Source: Macrocystis pyrifera (taxonomy: Eukaryota; Sar; Phaeophyceae; Laminariales; Laminariaceae). Taken from it: a DNA stretch of 64,000 nt. Under the pieces are notes generated by a model, which ran no database searches, was not told the DNA's origin, and saw only the letters and a program-made list of their open reading frames with translations. The position numbers and the translations under genes are program-made. This document shows positions 32,827-45,533 of the stretch, one piece after another (the first letter of the stretch is position 1; each line of letters begins with the position of its first letter). The DNA is taken from positions 9,158,571 through 9,222,570 of the forward strand of contig JASSKH010000029.1 in assembly GCA_031763025.1 (NCBI GenBank). The letters run 5' to 3'.

Positions 32827-33839
32827 AAGCTGGGAGTGTTCCTTCACTTGTACTCGCCCTTTGATTTGGAACGCTGGGAGTAGTTCGCGTGGTCAGTCTG
32901 GAAATAGGTGCCCGAGGGTAATGCATAGTCGTAGACGTTGCCGAAGTGACACATGTAGTCCCACCTGGCAGCCTGGCGCTGTTGTGTGCAGACTTCTGTC
33001 TATTTTGGTTGAGCTCGTTCGTAGGGCACCTCATCCGAGTTGAGATGGTCGAGAACAGAGACCACTTGATGGCAAAGCTACCCCAATACTACACCCATGA
33101 GCTTACCTGGCCAGTTGAAGCCACGTCGGTCCAAGAAACCTTTGCAACCAGGGCTTGGTCGCGGCTTGAGGTGCAAAGTTCTCTAGTCCTGCATTTCTCC
33201 TCCAAATCCAGTTCCAACTTGGGAGTTCCAAGGGGTGTCAGCGGCAGTGCGTGTCCGGGGTCCGGGCGTGGTATCAGTCCCCAATTGCGGGCCGAATGTA
33301 CCAGAGTGGTACAGCAGCACTAACTACTTGCTATCAGAGATCTCTCTCGAAACGTCGACAAGGTGCGCTCATGGACGGTGTGTTTGCAGTGTTTGAGTAC
33401 GTGCTGCGGTCTGGCCTGTATTTCCACCTCATCGCCGGAGTCGTGTTTTTTTTTTATTCGCGCGCAAAGAGGCGCGAGCTTGTGATATGGGTCCAATCCA
33501 TGGCATGTCCAAGACAATGTTTACGTACATGTTACTGTACATGGCTTCAAATCGTGATACAGCAGTAGCTGTGGTTGTGTGTAAACACGTTGGCCCCCCA
33601 AGACCCACGTTTGGGCGCTGCATGAGCTCAGCTTTTTGTGGCCGCACCTTCGACTGCTGTACATGCTTTGTGGTGCAGTGCGTTCTAAACAAAATTGCAC
33701 ACCAGGGTCGACGAGACGATAATACTTACAGATGGTTCGATTTCCAATTGATTTCGGCCAGTACAATTTCGTGCACAGAAATGGCAGATCGACCCGTGAG
33801 GATCGGGGTACACAAAAGACAGATTTGGTAATTCTGCCA

Positions 33840-34520
33840 CACCCTGGATATCGTGACAGCAGTTAACGTTTTATGTTAATGTTGGGCGTCAGCGGAAACA
33901 AAACGTTACATTACTACGTACGTCAACTGCATTCTGGATTTTGTGATAACATAGTGTTAGTGTGTTATGATATTGGCGGGCGATCGCGTAACGTTATGTT
34001 ATTTAAAAGTGTTACCTTGATCCCGTGCTGACCGCAGTACATTTGTTACGGTGTGTTAGGGTATGCAGCCCATAGCGAGTAACACTACTATGTTGGCGTG
34101 TTAGCCGAATTCCTGGTGGCTATCGTAACACACGTTAAAGGGATAACCTACATGGTCAATTACACGTTAACAATATGTTACCGTGTTAGCGACATCAGCC
34201 GGTAGCGAGTAACGTTATGTTAGTGTGTCATCGGGATTCTTACTTGCTACCGTAACACCCATTCGACGGATAACGTACACAGCCAAACACACGCATACAT
34301 GACGCTATGTTAGTGTGTTGGTTAGTGATATTCATATTAATAGGGTCTATCGTAACAAACGTTAGAGGGATGACGTATATACGATCAATACAACGTTAAC
34401 ATTATGCTACCGTATCAGCCGCAGCAGCAGTCCGTATCAAGCGACGTTATGTGAGGGTATTACGGAAGTCTTGCTACCATAACATAGCATACGTCAAACC
34501 GATAACGTATACCAGGTACA
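33840..34520 (+). repeat. Diverged 100-130-bp tandem repeat built on TAACGTTATGTTAGTGTGTTA
   Basis: GGATAACGTA(C/T) recurs at 34141, 34268, 34367 and 34499. AGTAACGTTATGTTAGTGTG-like text recurs at about 34079, 34208, 34308 and 34439. The two landmarks keep the same offsets, so units of about 127, 99 and 132 bases stand in tandem. Each unit holds both TAACGTTA and its near-complement, giving local palindromes. No coding capacity. Confidence 0.7.
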
Positions 34521-35727
34521 AGGATCCCCTCCTGGAAGTGCCTAGGGGAGTGGCGCAAGAATGAAATAATCCTCGGACGAATTACTTGCACACCTGTTTG
34601 CAACGAACTGCGTCCCGCCCATCATTACTAATGTATTGAAGAATACACATATTCTAGAGGACAGAACTGCTGTTCGTACTGCTGCTGTTTGTGGAAATAT
34701 TGTGGGATCATTAGCTTAAAGTTAATATAAAGGGGGGTACCGGTAGGACGAGTACTGCTACGTACAGCAGTATAGGCCCGACAACAAGAACGTGCCCAAC
34801 AAGAACAGAATGTTCACTTTTTGGAGAACGCTAAGAAAAACGCTAAGAAAATTGGGCTAAGAAAGACGGCTCAGTGGTGAACTCTGCACTAAATCCTATA
34901 TAATAACCTATGCTCAAGACGCTTTCTTCGATAGAGGTAGCACATTGCCGCTGAAATGTTTTCTGAATGACGGGGCTTCTTAACCCAAAATCGTCGAATG
35001 CCAACCTTGTTCCGAAAAAAGACGTAATCGTATACTTGGGCCATGGGATTATTCATCGGAGTGCAATTTGATTTGGGCTGAAGTCAGTCTCCGGGTGAGG
35101 TGTGGAGCTCCTTAAGGTCAAGTGAGGAGCCTCAGAAAATATATGTTGCACCTCTATCGTAGAACGCCTCTCAAGGTTGTTTCAAGATGGTGCCCCAATA
35201 AGAATCTCAGGCTTGCCCATACTGTACCCATTCGGTTGGCTTTACTAATCACACCGCTATACTACTATTATTACTCTGTTCGCTGTTGGAAAAGTCCGGC
35301 AGTGTACAACTGCAGCAACAATAGGGTAAACAGCAGTTAGTGCTTCGTCGTACGATAATTGTGCGAACGACGTAGTGCACATGACATGTTTTATACCTCT
35401 GGTGATATTAGAGCTTACACGGGGGGCAAGAATCGGTTCCACTTCTTGGGTGCGGTCGTAGCAAAAAAATATTCAAAAAATGCCTGCAGACTGCAGCAAG
35501 CCGAACTAGTATTAGTAGCTGTGTGCCTGGTGCGTAGCGGCCAACATGACAACAGCAACAAGCAACAGGTACTCGTATAGGCACATACTTGCTGACTGCT
35601 GACCTCTCCCCTGCTGCGAGCATCCCACCACTGCTTCACTATTGCTGCTGCTCTGCTGCTGTCTATATATAGCGAGCAGAAGAAGAGCACGTCGGGAGCA
35701 GTAGAAATCGATTTGTGCCGTCACACA

Positions 35728-35900
35728 CCAAAGATGTCAGGAGACATGTCAATCAAGGCAAAACGTGAACTGTCAAGGGTGTAGGGCCGAGTGTTCTTCA
35801 CTAAAACCTACCTACGTACAGTAGTAATATTTTGGTGTCAGTCAAGTCATGTCAGGGCAAAATCGCTTTCTGTCATGGGCTAAAAATTATGTCTCAGACC
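35728..35900 (+). repeat. Dispersed repeat pair, copy 2
   Basis: Partner of 32350-32505, 3.4 kb away in the same orientation. What follows (to 36.7 kb) is T-run-rich non-coding sequence, not the coiled-coil fragment that follows copy 1. Confidence 0.7.
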
Positions 35901-37073
35901 TATGCCAATGGAAACGCGAAGTCCGAAAGTTTTTTTTCAGAAATATTGCGTTGAAAAAACAGCCGAAAATATCCTCGTACCGCCGCTGTGAGAAAAAAGG
36001 GAAAAAAGGTTTGATTTATTCTTTTTTTTCCCAACGGCTGCAGGCGTTGCAATTTGTTTCTCTCGTTGCAAATTGTCAACACACTGATAAAAATCAGCTC
36101 GTGCGACGATAGATGCTTGATCTCGATATAGACTCAGCCCAAGGCCAACCCGCTTGGTCTCGGGCAAGGCCAACGAGTATAGATGACGGCATCGAAGATA
36201 GAAAGTGAATACATGCTCTAGGGGGCGAGAGCTTGCCGGCGGCGTCCTGCGGTATCCTCCCAAACCTAAAAAAAAGCCTCTTTTTTGCCATTCGAGACGG
36301 ATCGAGAAATTTTGTCTTCTGTTTTGTACACACCAGCGGCTATTTGTTTTTTTTATCGTACGCCTGGCCAGCGCCCGCCCCACGTCACTGGCCGTTGTGT
36401 GAAGACGGTGACCCAAGGGTGGGTCGGAGCCCCTAACGAGCGCACTCCGTTCAGAACTCATGACGCAATCGTTGGTTTTGTCGATCGATGTCTGTCGAGG
36501 ATCCGGAATCTCGCCGCTTCGAACCAAAGATCGGCCTGAGTTTTTCTCAGGCCAATCTTGGCCCAACATCGGCCCCAGATTTGCTTTTTGCGGGCTTTTC
36601 CAAAAGTTGGGAACTTTTTTTTTTTTCTGAACGTGCCCATAGGAAGCGTGTTCTAAATGTTTTTGGCGGGTGTCTTTGGAACTCAAACTTTTTACTGATA
36701 CTTCGCTTTCCCATTGGCATAGGTCTCATATGAGATATTTGTTACACAGCAAGCACGGACAGGCTCTGATTAACCATCCACCGTACAGCGCGGCTCTACC
36801 ACACGTGCATGGTGTTACCGACTGTTGGTGCTGTAGTTAGCTGGCAGTCAGCACGCTTTTCGCGCTGCTGGTGTTGATGTCTGTTGCCAGAGTCGCACTT
36901 CTGTGTGGAACAGTCCCAACATGTTGTACGATCGCACGATCGCGCACAGCGTCAGAGAGAGAGGGTTTGTGTGTGGGATGATCGAACTCAGGGCCAGCAA
37001 AGAGCAACTAGTCACAGCAATACAGCGCAGACCTACGCGCATTAAGACCCGCCACATGTGCCCGTGGCTGCCC

Positions 37074-37074
<1 letters not shown>

Positions 37075-37116
<42 letters not shown>
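37075..37116 (+). repeat. (CTG)14 microsatellite
   Basis: Fourteen perfect CTG triplets. The frames give poly-Ala, poly-Leu or poly-Cys; no splice context supports translation. Confidence 0.95.
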
Positions 37117-37282
37117 AACGGCAGGGTTATAGTGTTTTATGCAAAGCTGGGGCTCTCTGCCCTGCTGCTGTATTGAAGTGTCTGTTTGTCTGTGTTGTGT
37201 GTTGTATTCAGAAACAAAAAAAATAGTACCGGCACGTACTACAGCAACACATCAAAGACCCAAAAGATGACGACATTTCAGT

Positions 37283-37470
37283 GGTACGTACGTACAAAAT
37301 AAGGCCTCCGTACTGAAACCAGGGAAATCGTCTTATCCACTCCCGCCCGAAAAAAAAACTTGGAGTGCCCGCCACGCACCCCGGAGTGCACGGATCGCGC
37401 CGAGAGCTCGACCAATGTGTCCGGCCGGGCTTCCTGTGTCCGAGCAAAGAGCATTGGTGTTTTACCGAAA
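37283..37470 (-). repeat. SINE-like repeat family 2, copy B
   Basis: On the minus strand a head with GCTCGGACACAGG and TGGTCGAGCTC (B-box-like) precedes a T9 run. The body then matches copy A at 15590-15775 (GTGGATAAGACGATTTCCC and GGCCTTATTTTGTACGTAC). Confidence 0.45.
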
Positions 37471-37549
37471 AGTGCTTTGCACGAAGAGAAAACTTGGCAA
37501 AATTACGAAAATTTGACAAACATACGTATACATATGATCGATAGAATAC

Positions 37550-38670
37550 TATTGGTAGCATTATGTTAATGTGTTAACTCGTATGCGATGTATGTAGTGA
37601 CGCCAGTGAGCAGATAGCGTACACCCCCAATCTATCATCAACAATATGTTGCTGCCGTGTTAACTCGTACGTACGAGTGTGCAGAATACGTTACAGATGG
37701 ATAACGTAATGTGTTATTGATGGATAACGTACTGGCGTGGTTGCCACAAGAAGAGGCGTTTTTTTGCGGGGATCCCTCCTAAATATCCCATGTATTGTTG
37801 TTTTCAAGTGTGGAGGCGTTTTTTTTACCGGGGATGCCATGCTATTTTTCCCCCCCGGGGATATTTTTGTAGGTATCTCCTGCCGGGATGTCGGCGAAAT
37901 TGGATAACACAGCTACGTTATGTTACTCTCACACGCCCGCTTTACCACTATTATTAACACAGATAACACATGTTAGATCTCGGGAAGATCCAAAGGGTAA
38001 CGTAGAAACATAACGTTAGAATGACTTCGGCCCTAACGGTAACCCAGTAACATAAAGTTAGACCGGGATCGATTTTTATGGTAACACGGTAACAGAATTT
38101 TACCATCAGATCTTTGTTGACGGTGAAACCGTAACATAATGTTATAGAGACTTCCGCATTTAGGCTATTAATAGCATCCTAACATAATGTTACGTATGGG
38201 CCGGACTGTAGCGTATCTAACGTACGTTAAGTGTTAGGTTAGTGTGTTATCTGGAACACGATGTTGTGTGTTAGTAGTGCTGGCGAACATGATAACGTTA
38301 GGTTAGGGTGTTAGGTATAACACTCCTCCTAAGGGTGGCACTATGTTAGGGTGTTACGTCTATCGCTACGTCGACCAGAACATCATGTTATCGGGTTCGT
38401 AAATATGCGGATATCGATCCGGCATGTTGAAGTGATAACGTACGTGTTTGGTCAAAGCCAAACACTGTGTTACAGTGTTAATTCAAGGACTGATCACGCC
38501 ATAACATTATGTTACTGTACCAGAGCTGGACGAGACCGAGCAGCAAAATAACTTTAAGGCGCGTGCACGTTCGTGGGTGTCCAGTCAACACTGTGTTACC
38601 GCGCTACCGTGATCGCTTCTCCAGCGCTAACACTACGTTAGTATGCTACCACATTCCTCTGTTAGGCCCC
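37550..38670. repeat. TAACATAATGTTA / TAACGTTATGTTA motif block with change of strand
   Basis: Between 37.98 and 38.2 kb the recurring text is GGTAAC...GTAACATAATGTTA. From about 38.22 kb on it becomes its reverse complement type (AACGTTAGGTTAGGGTGTTA). The block therefore resembles two arrays of the 33.8-34.5 kb unit facing each other around 38.2 kb. Unit boundaries are blurred. No genes. Confidence 0.55.
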
Positions 38671-41600
38671 ATAACGTCGATAAGTGTTTTCCGAGTGTTG
38701 CGTTATCCGAGGTGTGAATTCTACCCTACGACAAGCAGTAGCTTCGAATTTTCTCACTTGATGCATAATTTGGCAAGGCATACACGGCTCCTTGGTGCAC
38801 TCCCGTCAGTCTGCCGAAGTGACAGCATATTGTGCACCCTCCTTCGGGGCGGGCCTAGTCACCGAAGTTTGCAAATGTGAATCCAAGTGCTTGAATTTGC
38901 GGTTTCTCGTTCTGTGGCGTGTTTCGTACCTGGTACCTGGTAGTATTTTTTGTCCTGCTGGTGAACGAGCAGAAGCAACGCAGGAGCCATACTGCTGCTG
39001 TACGTTGTACAATAAAACCGGCTGTAGTGATCTCGCCTGCGCCAGTCGAAACATGCCAAATACCTACAGTATGTTTTCTGTCCCGACGCCCACACAGACA
39101 ACACGTACGAGGTACGCGCTTGGCTCGTCGTTGTTGTGGACTGGCTGTGTTTTTCGAAAGTGCAACGGGAGAACAACGGACCATATTTGCTTCGCTGGTT
39201 CTGTACCTGCAGGGTGCTGGTATGTCCGAGTGTATAGCTCCTCCTGCGTTTCTCCTGGTCATTCTACAGGGTAGAAAATAGAATACTTGGCTGCAAAGAA
39301 ACCGCATTCTCAAGCGCCTGGAACGAATTTTCAGGTAGCGACGAGTTCCGCCTCGAAAGAGGGCACGGAAAGTGCAGTCGCTTTGGCACGTCCGGGAGTG
39401 CGTGAAGGAGCCTCATTTCTGACTTGCCAAATTGTGGACCAATGGGAAAGTTCGGATCTAAAGCGGACTTACGAAATGCTCTTATTCCTCCTAGAAAAAC
39501 GGAGGTAGAGGTAGTTCCAGTTGTCGATCTGTCAAAAGTAATATTTACGCTTGGTGGGGAGCGCAAAACGGGTGATACCCTATACAGATTGATGGTAGTT
39601 GGAGTATCGTCAGTTCAGCGGTTGGAACCACGTCCGCGCGAACGGACGTATTTCCGCGGCCATTCGCGTTAGACGGCCACAAGAAACGTTGCCGTTCAGT
39701 GTTTGGCAGTGCCAGTTTGTAATTCAGGACAAGGCTGGACACGTTGTTTATTTCTGCAGTATGACCCCTTGAACTAGCCGTAACTTCATTATGCCTCAAA
39801 ACTAATTTCAATTTGTTGACGGGACAACGAAACTCGAGTTTGGACTTGAGCTAGATAGACACGCGTTATGTTTGCTGCTGTACACGACAGGATGTCGTAT
39901 ACCTGGTACCAAGTACCTGCTACCCTTGTACATTGTGTACCTGGTATACTAGTAGAACAGCTGACTTTGCCGGCGGCTGGGTCGCGTGATGCCCACAGTT
40001 TTGAGCATGCTTAGCAGCAGGACAGATGCCCGTCTTTCCCGGAGTTGAGAGTGCTACCCACGCTGCCCACAGAGAATGAAAGTGACCGCTAAACAAAAGC
40101 ACTCTGGGTGGAGTCGACTGCTCCAGCTGCAGTTTACAACAGAACTATGTCATAGTTTGACAAGGTGCGTGGGAATAGCGAGCGTGACAGATGCTTGTAC
40201 AGTATCGGCATCGAAGCTCTGATCTGGTTGTTTTTTGTACTGCAAATGCATGCGTTGTAGTCCTCAGCGTCAGCAACTAAGATGTGGTATAGCTGTCGCT
40301 AGGAACTCGCGCGGCTGAGTATTTGGTACTAACGGCAACGCTGGTGCGTTGGTAGATGGTGGACAGTTAGTCACAAGAGAACAGACGATATAGTTATTTC
40401 TATTATCTCGTCGCCATGATCTATGAGTAGTCCGTTAACACAGGCTCCGTTAATCACTCGATACTGTTGTACCAGGTACGGCGCACAGTACCAGACTGGT
40501 ACTATCCTCTCGTACGTGGGCACGTACCAGGTGCTGCTACATATTGCTCGTAAATACGTTAAGACGGATGCAAGATATATATTGAGATCAAGACTGCATC
40601 GGAACCAGGGCAAAAGGTTAAAAAGTAACCCGTATCACTGCTGTGCGTGACAGTTAATATGAATTAGAGAAGCGGTTCGACGCTAACCAAAGCCTTGAGC
40701 CATGACGACCACCACCGCCAACGCCACCACCACAAAGCTTCGCATCTAGCCCGACCCTGCATGGGGCTCTTCTCCCTTCCTCCTTCGGCTTGTCAATGGC
40801 TGGCGCCGTAATATATAACTTTACGCAGCCCGTCTTTCGTGTTGCGCTACATTAGTGTTTCATCTGACTGCTATGTACTGCTTGCTGCTGCTGTTCTCGC
40901 TCTTTTCTGCTACTTCTGCAAACTGCCAAGCCTACGGCTGCAGTTCCGCGGCGTATCTGGCCAGGTGGATGACCGGCTTGCCATTATGACCGTCACCCAC
41001 GGCTCGCTCGGTGAACTCTCCACGACTTCCGACGCGACCAGTACAGGACGGCGCTGTTATTATAGCACCTCGAAAGGCACCCTCCACGACGACATCAGTG
41101 CCGCGTGGGTCTCGCGAGTTAAGCAAAGGACCTGAAGATAACCGAACAAGTTTACGCACACAATCACGCACTATGTCCGAACCTCGACTAGTAAGAAAAC
41201 CAAATATACAGCGGTATTCCTGGCCGTTTTTTTTCCCGGGTATGTACTTTCGCGTACCTCAACTCGCACACACCCGCATCTGACGATAAAAACAAGAGGA
41301 TTTGTGGTGAAGAAATGGAAATCCTCAGTGCTTGCGCTCCTCGAAATTGTTATCGTCATTTTTGGGTACCCGGTATGCAGCAGAGCCACAATCTTCCGAA
41401 GAGGTATACTGCGGAACTTGGTAAAATGTGAGTCTCTGCTGTCACTTCGTTCACCACAACGAGACAAGATTCTGTGAAGAAATGGGTACATGGGGAATAG
41501 GCCAAGCGGATGCTTCCAGCATTTTGCGTAGCGGACTATCGAAATGTCCATACACAGGCCGTAAGCGTGCGCTACCCACAGCTCAAACTGCAGCCCATTG

Positions 41601-42238
41601 GAACTTGGTTTGACATGATTCGAGCAGACAAACAACATTACCTTAAGTGTCGGCTATTGTCTTACGCATCATGCTCGTAGGCACTTTCTGTTGGGTTTTC
41701 GGTTAGAAGCGATACGCAACAATGTTCTAACTACTATATCGACGCTAACTTGTTCATCCTTACTACCAAGAATCACACTGTATGAGTACCATGCGTGAGT
41801 ACCATGCGACCTCGGCATTTGTCTCCTGGGTGGCCTTGGGCGGGCATTCCTTTCCCAGTGTACTTCCCTGAGACATCAACCATTGTTAAGCATGTTCACC
41901 CTGCGGTTGTACTTGAGGCCCCCATATATAGTATTGGAAGCCAAAGATCCACCCACCCACCCATCCACCAACAAAGGTACTGGTAGTCACGAGTCTGCAG
42001 GTTGCCTGTAAAGATGTTGCCCACTCCCGTGCGTAGGGGCAATTGAGTGTGATTTAACTGAAAGCAAGCGCGCGCATTCCCGTTTCGGGCTTACGTTTCT
42101 GTCTGCTGGGCTACCACTAAGCGGGGTTCGTTTCTCAAAGTGGTCGTTATCGCCATCGTGGCCCAACGCTGCGCCTCCTACTTTTTCGACCTCGTGTACC
42201 CACCACGCCTTCGTCGCGCCACGAGATGGTCAATAAGA

Positions 42239-42285
<47 letters not shown>

Positions 42286-44559
42286 TGCTGTCGTCTTTCT
42301 AGTTGGTTTCATAAAGGGATGTTTTTTCGAGATCGATACGGATACCGACGACTCAACTCGCACCGCAAGAGGACTTGATGAATGTAGACAAACGACCACA
42401 GGAGAATCGCCCTGCTGATAAAGCCCGTTCGAGATGTTGCTAGAAACGCGGTATTCCACTTTCCTGTATTTTTCCTTCGGCTGCTTACCTCATGGTTTTT
42501 GTTTGCGTATCATGAGCTCGGCACTTCATAGAGCTCAGCGCCACGCGCCCCGTACTTGACCTTCACTCTGTATTTTGCGTACGAGTACGGTACAAGGGCC
42601 GGCATAACTGAACGACATCGGATGTCGAACCGGAAAATTGCGCTTTTCTGACACAAACTTTCCATGTCCCATTTTTTCGGGTGAGCGTTTTTTCTCGGGT
42701 TGAAAAATCCCTCACAGTACTCGTATTCAATCCTATGTATATACCAGGTGACATCGTTTTTCTTGATACCCTAACCCTCGAGTGCAGGTCCTCCCTCGCC
42801 TCTGGAATCCACATGTGGTCCCCCCCACGAACCACCAGTGCCCATTTACTGCCCTTTGTTGCGTTGCTGTGGTCGTGTCGGTTTCAACAAAATATCTTGC
42901 TTGGGTCTCGGACCATCGGGGACGATTCCGAAACATGACGTCGAGAAGATGAGTTTTGAAGTGCCAAGCCGTTCGACCGACCGGCTGCAACACCCGCTAT
43001 TTTCAGCTCAGCAACTGTTGTTTCCTGTTCATGTCGGTCGGTGACCGAGTGGTGTGTCTGATATCTACCAGTAGTCATGCCGGTTGTGATGGAATATACG
43101 TAGTGCGCCTTCAGTCCCTAGTCTGTTGAACATGCCATCGTTCTGCAACGATGGCGTAGTATAGTGCATATCGTTGCCCACCACTTTCTGCTAGAGCAAA
43201 GGAAAATTCCGGCTAATTTCGCGTCATTCCGGTGTTCTGTACTAGGTTGGCTGTGTGCATGTAATATACCAAGCAGTCGAAAGCCACGTAAGATGCCATT
43301 CATGTCGGAAAAGAGACTTGTCATCAAATAATTACGTGGACCGACAGGATACCTCAAGCCTAGAACCTCATTCGGTTAAGGTACTATAATATCCATAGTC
43401 CGGAAGCTCACGTTTTTGGTTGTGGTTTGTGTACGGCCGTTGAGTGTTTCAGGTGAGAAGTGACGCAGTCTATACATTGAACCATGCGCAACGTTTGCTT
43501 TGCTAGCACGATTATGGCATCGCACTTCACCTTGGTCAATTACTGGTGCGTGGGGAATGTAGACCTTGCCTAGTTCATGCGCACAGGCTTTTTATTTTGT
43601 TTCGAAGTCGACAACAGAACGTAGAACACTGCACCGCTTGATTCGCGAACCTGTCGCTATTTGACCCATTTCTTGGCGGGCTGTGTCAAGTCGATGCTTT
43701 GCGCTTACAGTGGTGTATGTAGGATATACTGTAGGCTCCCATGCTAAAAATACATGATGGACTACTTGAATTCTTCAAAACATTATGCAGATGATGGCAC
43801 GCCACGATATCGCTAGACCAAGCGGTACAGCGGTCCCCATCAATTGTGGCTTACCGCTTCGACGACAGTTGGCGATAATAATCAAGATAGCCCCAAGAGT
43901 TTCAAATATGTTTCAAACTTAGGTGCCAGAAAATGTCCGGCGGGCCCGTCGTTGTAGTGTGTTGGGGTTTATCGCTTCCTTTCTGTCGTTTAAAGCAATG
44001 GGTCGGCGGTGAAGTGCGTGGTCATGCAGTGAGTCAAGACCGGGGTCGATACGTCGAATGCCATGCACGAAGTCAGCACTGCTTTCGAAGATTTCAAAAT
44101 CTTAGTTTTTTTCTGGGCGTCTTCTCCTCGACATTGCTCAAAGTGTTTAACCTATACCTCATACAGATTACAGGCCCAACAGCTGAACGGATACTACCGT
44201 GCAGGGCCGCCTTAGCTACCTTAGTACTCTGGGCACGTACATGAGTGCGCAAGCCAAGAATTACGTTTCCGCCGATCCGCCCATACTTGCTTCAGGACGC
44301 GTTACATTCAAAGCAAAAACACGGAATCCACAACAGTGCACGACATACGTGCCACGACAGCGCTTGATCTTGATTTGGTCTGAACTCCTGGTCCCGAATA
44401 TAGAAGCGTCGTTCGAAAGCGTCCCGTTGGAAACGTCGCCGAAATACCCATCGCTCCACCGCCTCTGCACTGAATCACGTCTTCCCCCATACGCTGCTTG
44501 TGCGCTGACCCTTTTTTGTTTATCACTCTTCTAGTATTTCATATTTATTTCGTTATCAT
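38671..44559. other. Long stretch without a supportable gene
   Basis: Many overlapping short open frames, none with splice-linked partners or recognisable motifs. It holds one (CTG)14 tract at 42.24 kb and unusually frequent ACCAGGTAC / GTACCTGGT words. Confidence 0.5.
42242..42283 (+). repeat. (CTG)14 microsatellite inside a 92-codon open frame
   Basis: Fourteen perfect CTG triplets. In the plus-strand frame 42140-42418 they give a Leu run continued by VAVVFLVGF, which would make a membrane span followed by an acidic tail (EIDTDTDDS). No promoter, splice or family evidence supports a gene, and a Leu run from CTG repeats is expected by chance in one frame of three. Confidence 0.9.
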
Positions 44560-44873
44560 CACTTTTACTTCCGAGCTTAATTCGTAGGAGATTTCACCCT
44601 TAGCGATCTTCTGGGCAGGCCGTGGTCACAGGTGTCGTCCCTTCTCCCCCCCCGGTACGTGCCTTCATGCTTATCGCACTTAGGGTTTAGCATTCCCAAT
44701 TCTCGTCTATTTGCATCCAATGTTGCTAACTCACACTCGCGCTTTCCGCTATTAACTGTTTATGCATGAAAACATTCCGACGAGTATGCCCCAAATGAGG
44801 CCCAAACCCACGAAACGGATATTAGCAGGCACGCGGACCACCTACCAAGCCACGGGGGACGTCGGTTACTCTT
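44560..44873 (-). mobile_element. tRNA-derived SINE, copy 2
   Basis: Matches 3666-3972 along its whole length (CCGTGGTCACAGGTGTCGTC, GCTAACTCAC, CCACGAAAC, GGACCACCTACCAAGCCAC). The A box is kept but the B box has decayed (GTGGGTTTGGGCCTCA), so this copy is probably transcriptionally dead. It lacks the inverted-repeat arms that flank copy 1. Confidence 0.75.
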
Positions 44874-45533
44874 TTACACTTATCTCACGGATATCGTACT
44901 TCCCGATCGACTTCGGTTTCTTTTGAACAAGTACCTTTCGTATCCCTCTGCTTTTATGTACGGCACTCACTACAACTGCGACTGCTACTTTGTGCTGATT
45001 TTGCTTCTGGTATCGCTGCTGCTCCTGCTCCGGTTGCTGCTGTTTTTTATTTGAAGCGACGGGTCGCCTGTCAGACCATGGCTGGCCGGGAGATGAAGAT
45101 CGTCAAACCAGAGCCCTCACACGGTTGCGGCAGTTGGTCGTCCTGTCAAATTGCGCTGCTTTATGTTGTAGCCGTTTGTAGCTTGAACGCTGCAGTGAAC
45201 GTAGTATTCTTTCGTCGTAGGACAGTCTGTGCTGTTCGCAAATAGCATGTCTCCCGATATCATGGCGTCGACATTCAGACTGCAAGGAACTGTTCGTGAA
45301 CGCCTGACACAACGCACATTTTGGTCACCCCAGACGCGTACATACCCCGGACTTGTTTGTTTTCTTAATTATGACCTCTGTAGTTGGAAAAAACAACCTC
45401 TGGCCGGGAACACCACTCTCCGATAGTAAGCGTTTCGTGTTTTCTTTTTGGTTCTCAGCCGAAGGGAACCCAAGGAGACACGTGATTGGTCTGACCTGCG
45501 CCGTTAACGAGCCCGTGTACTGAGTGCTGTGGT

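Noticed and set aside
35937-36686. 249-codon open frame on the minus strand
   Set aside because: It is long, but the composition is uneven, it contains runs encoded by homopolymers (KKKK, NKSN), opposite-strand frames are also open, and no splice sites or motifs fit. One frame this long is not surprising in 64 kb.
42140-42418. Small membrane protein with Leu run
   Set aside because: The Leu run is simply (CTG)14 read in one frame; there is no family, start context or transcript-like structure.
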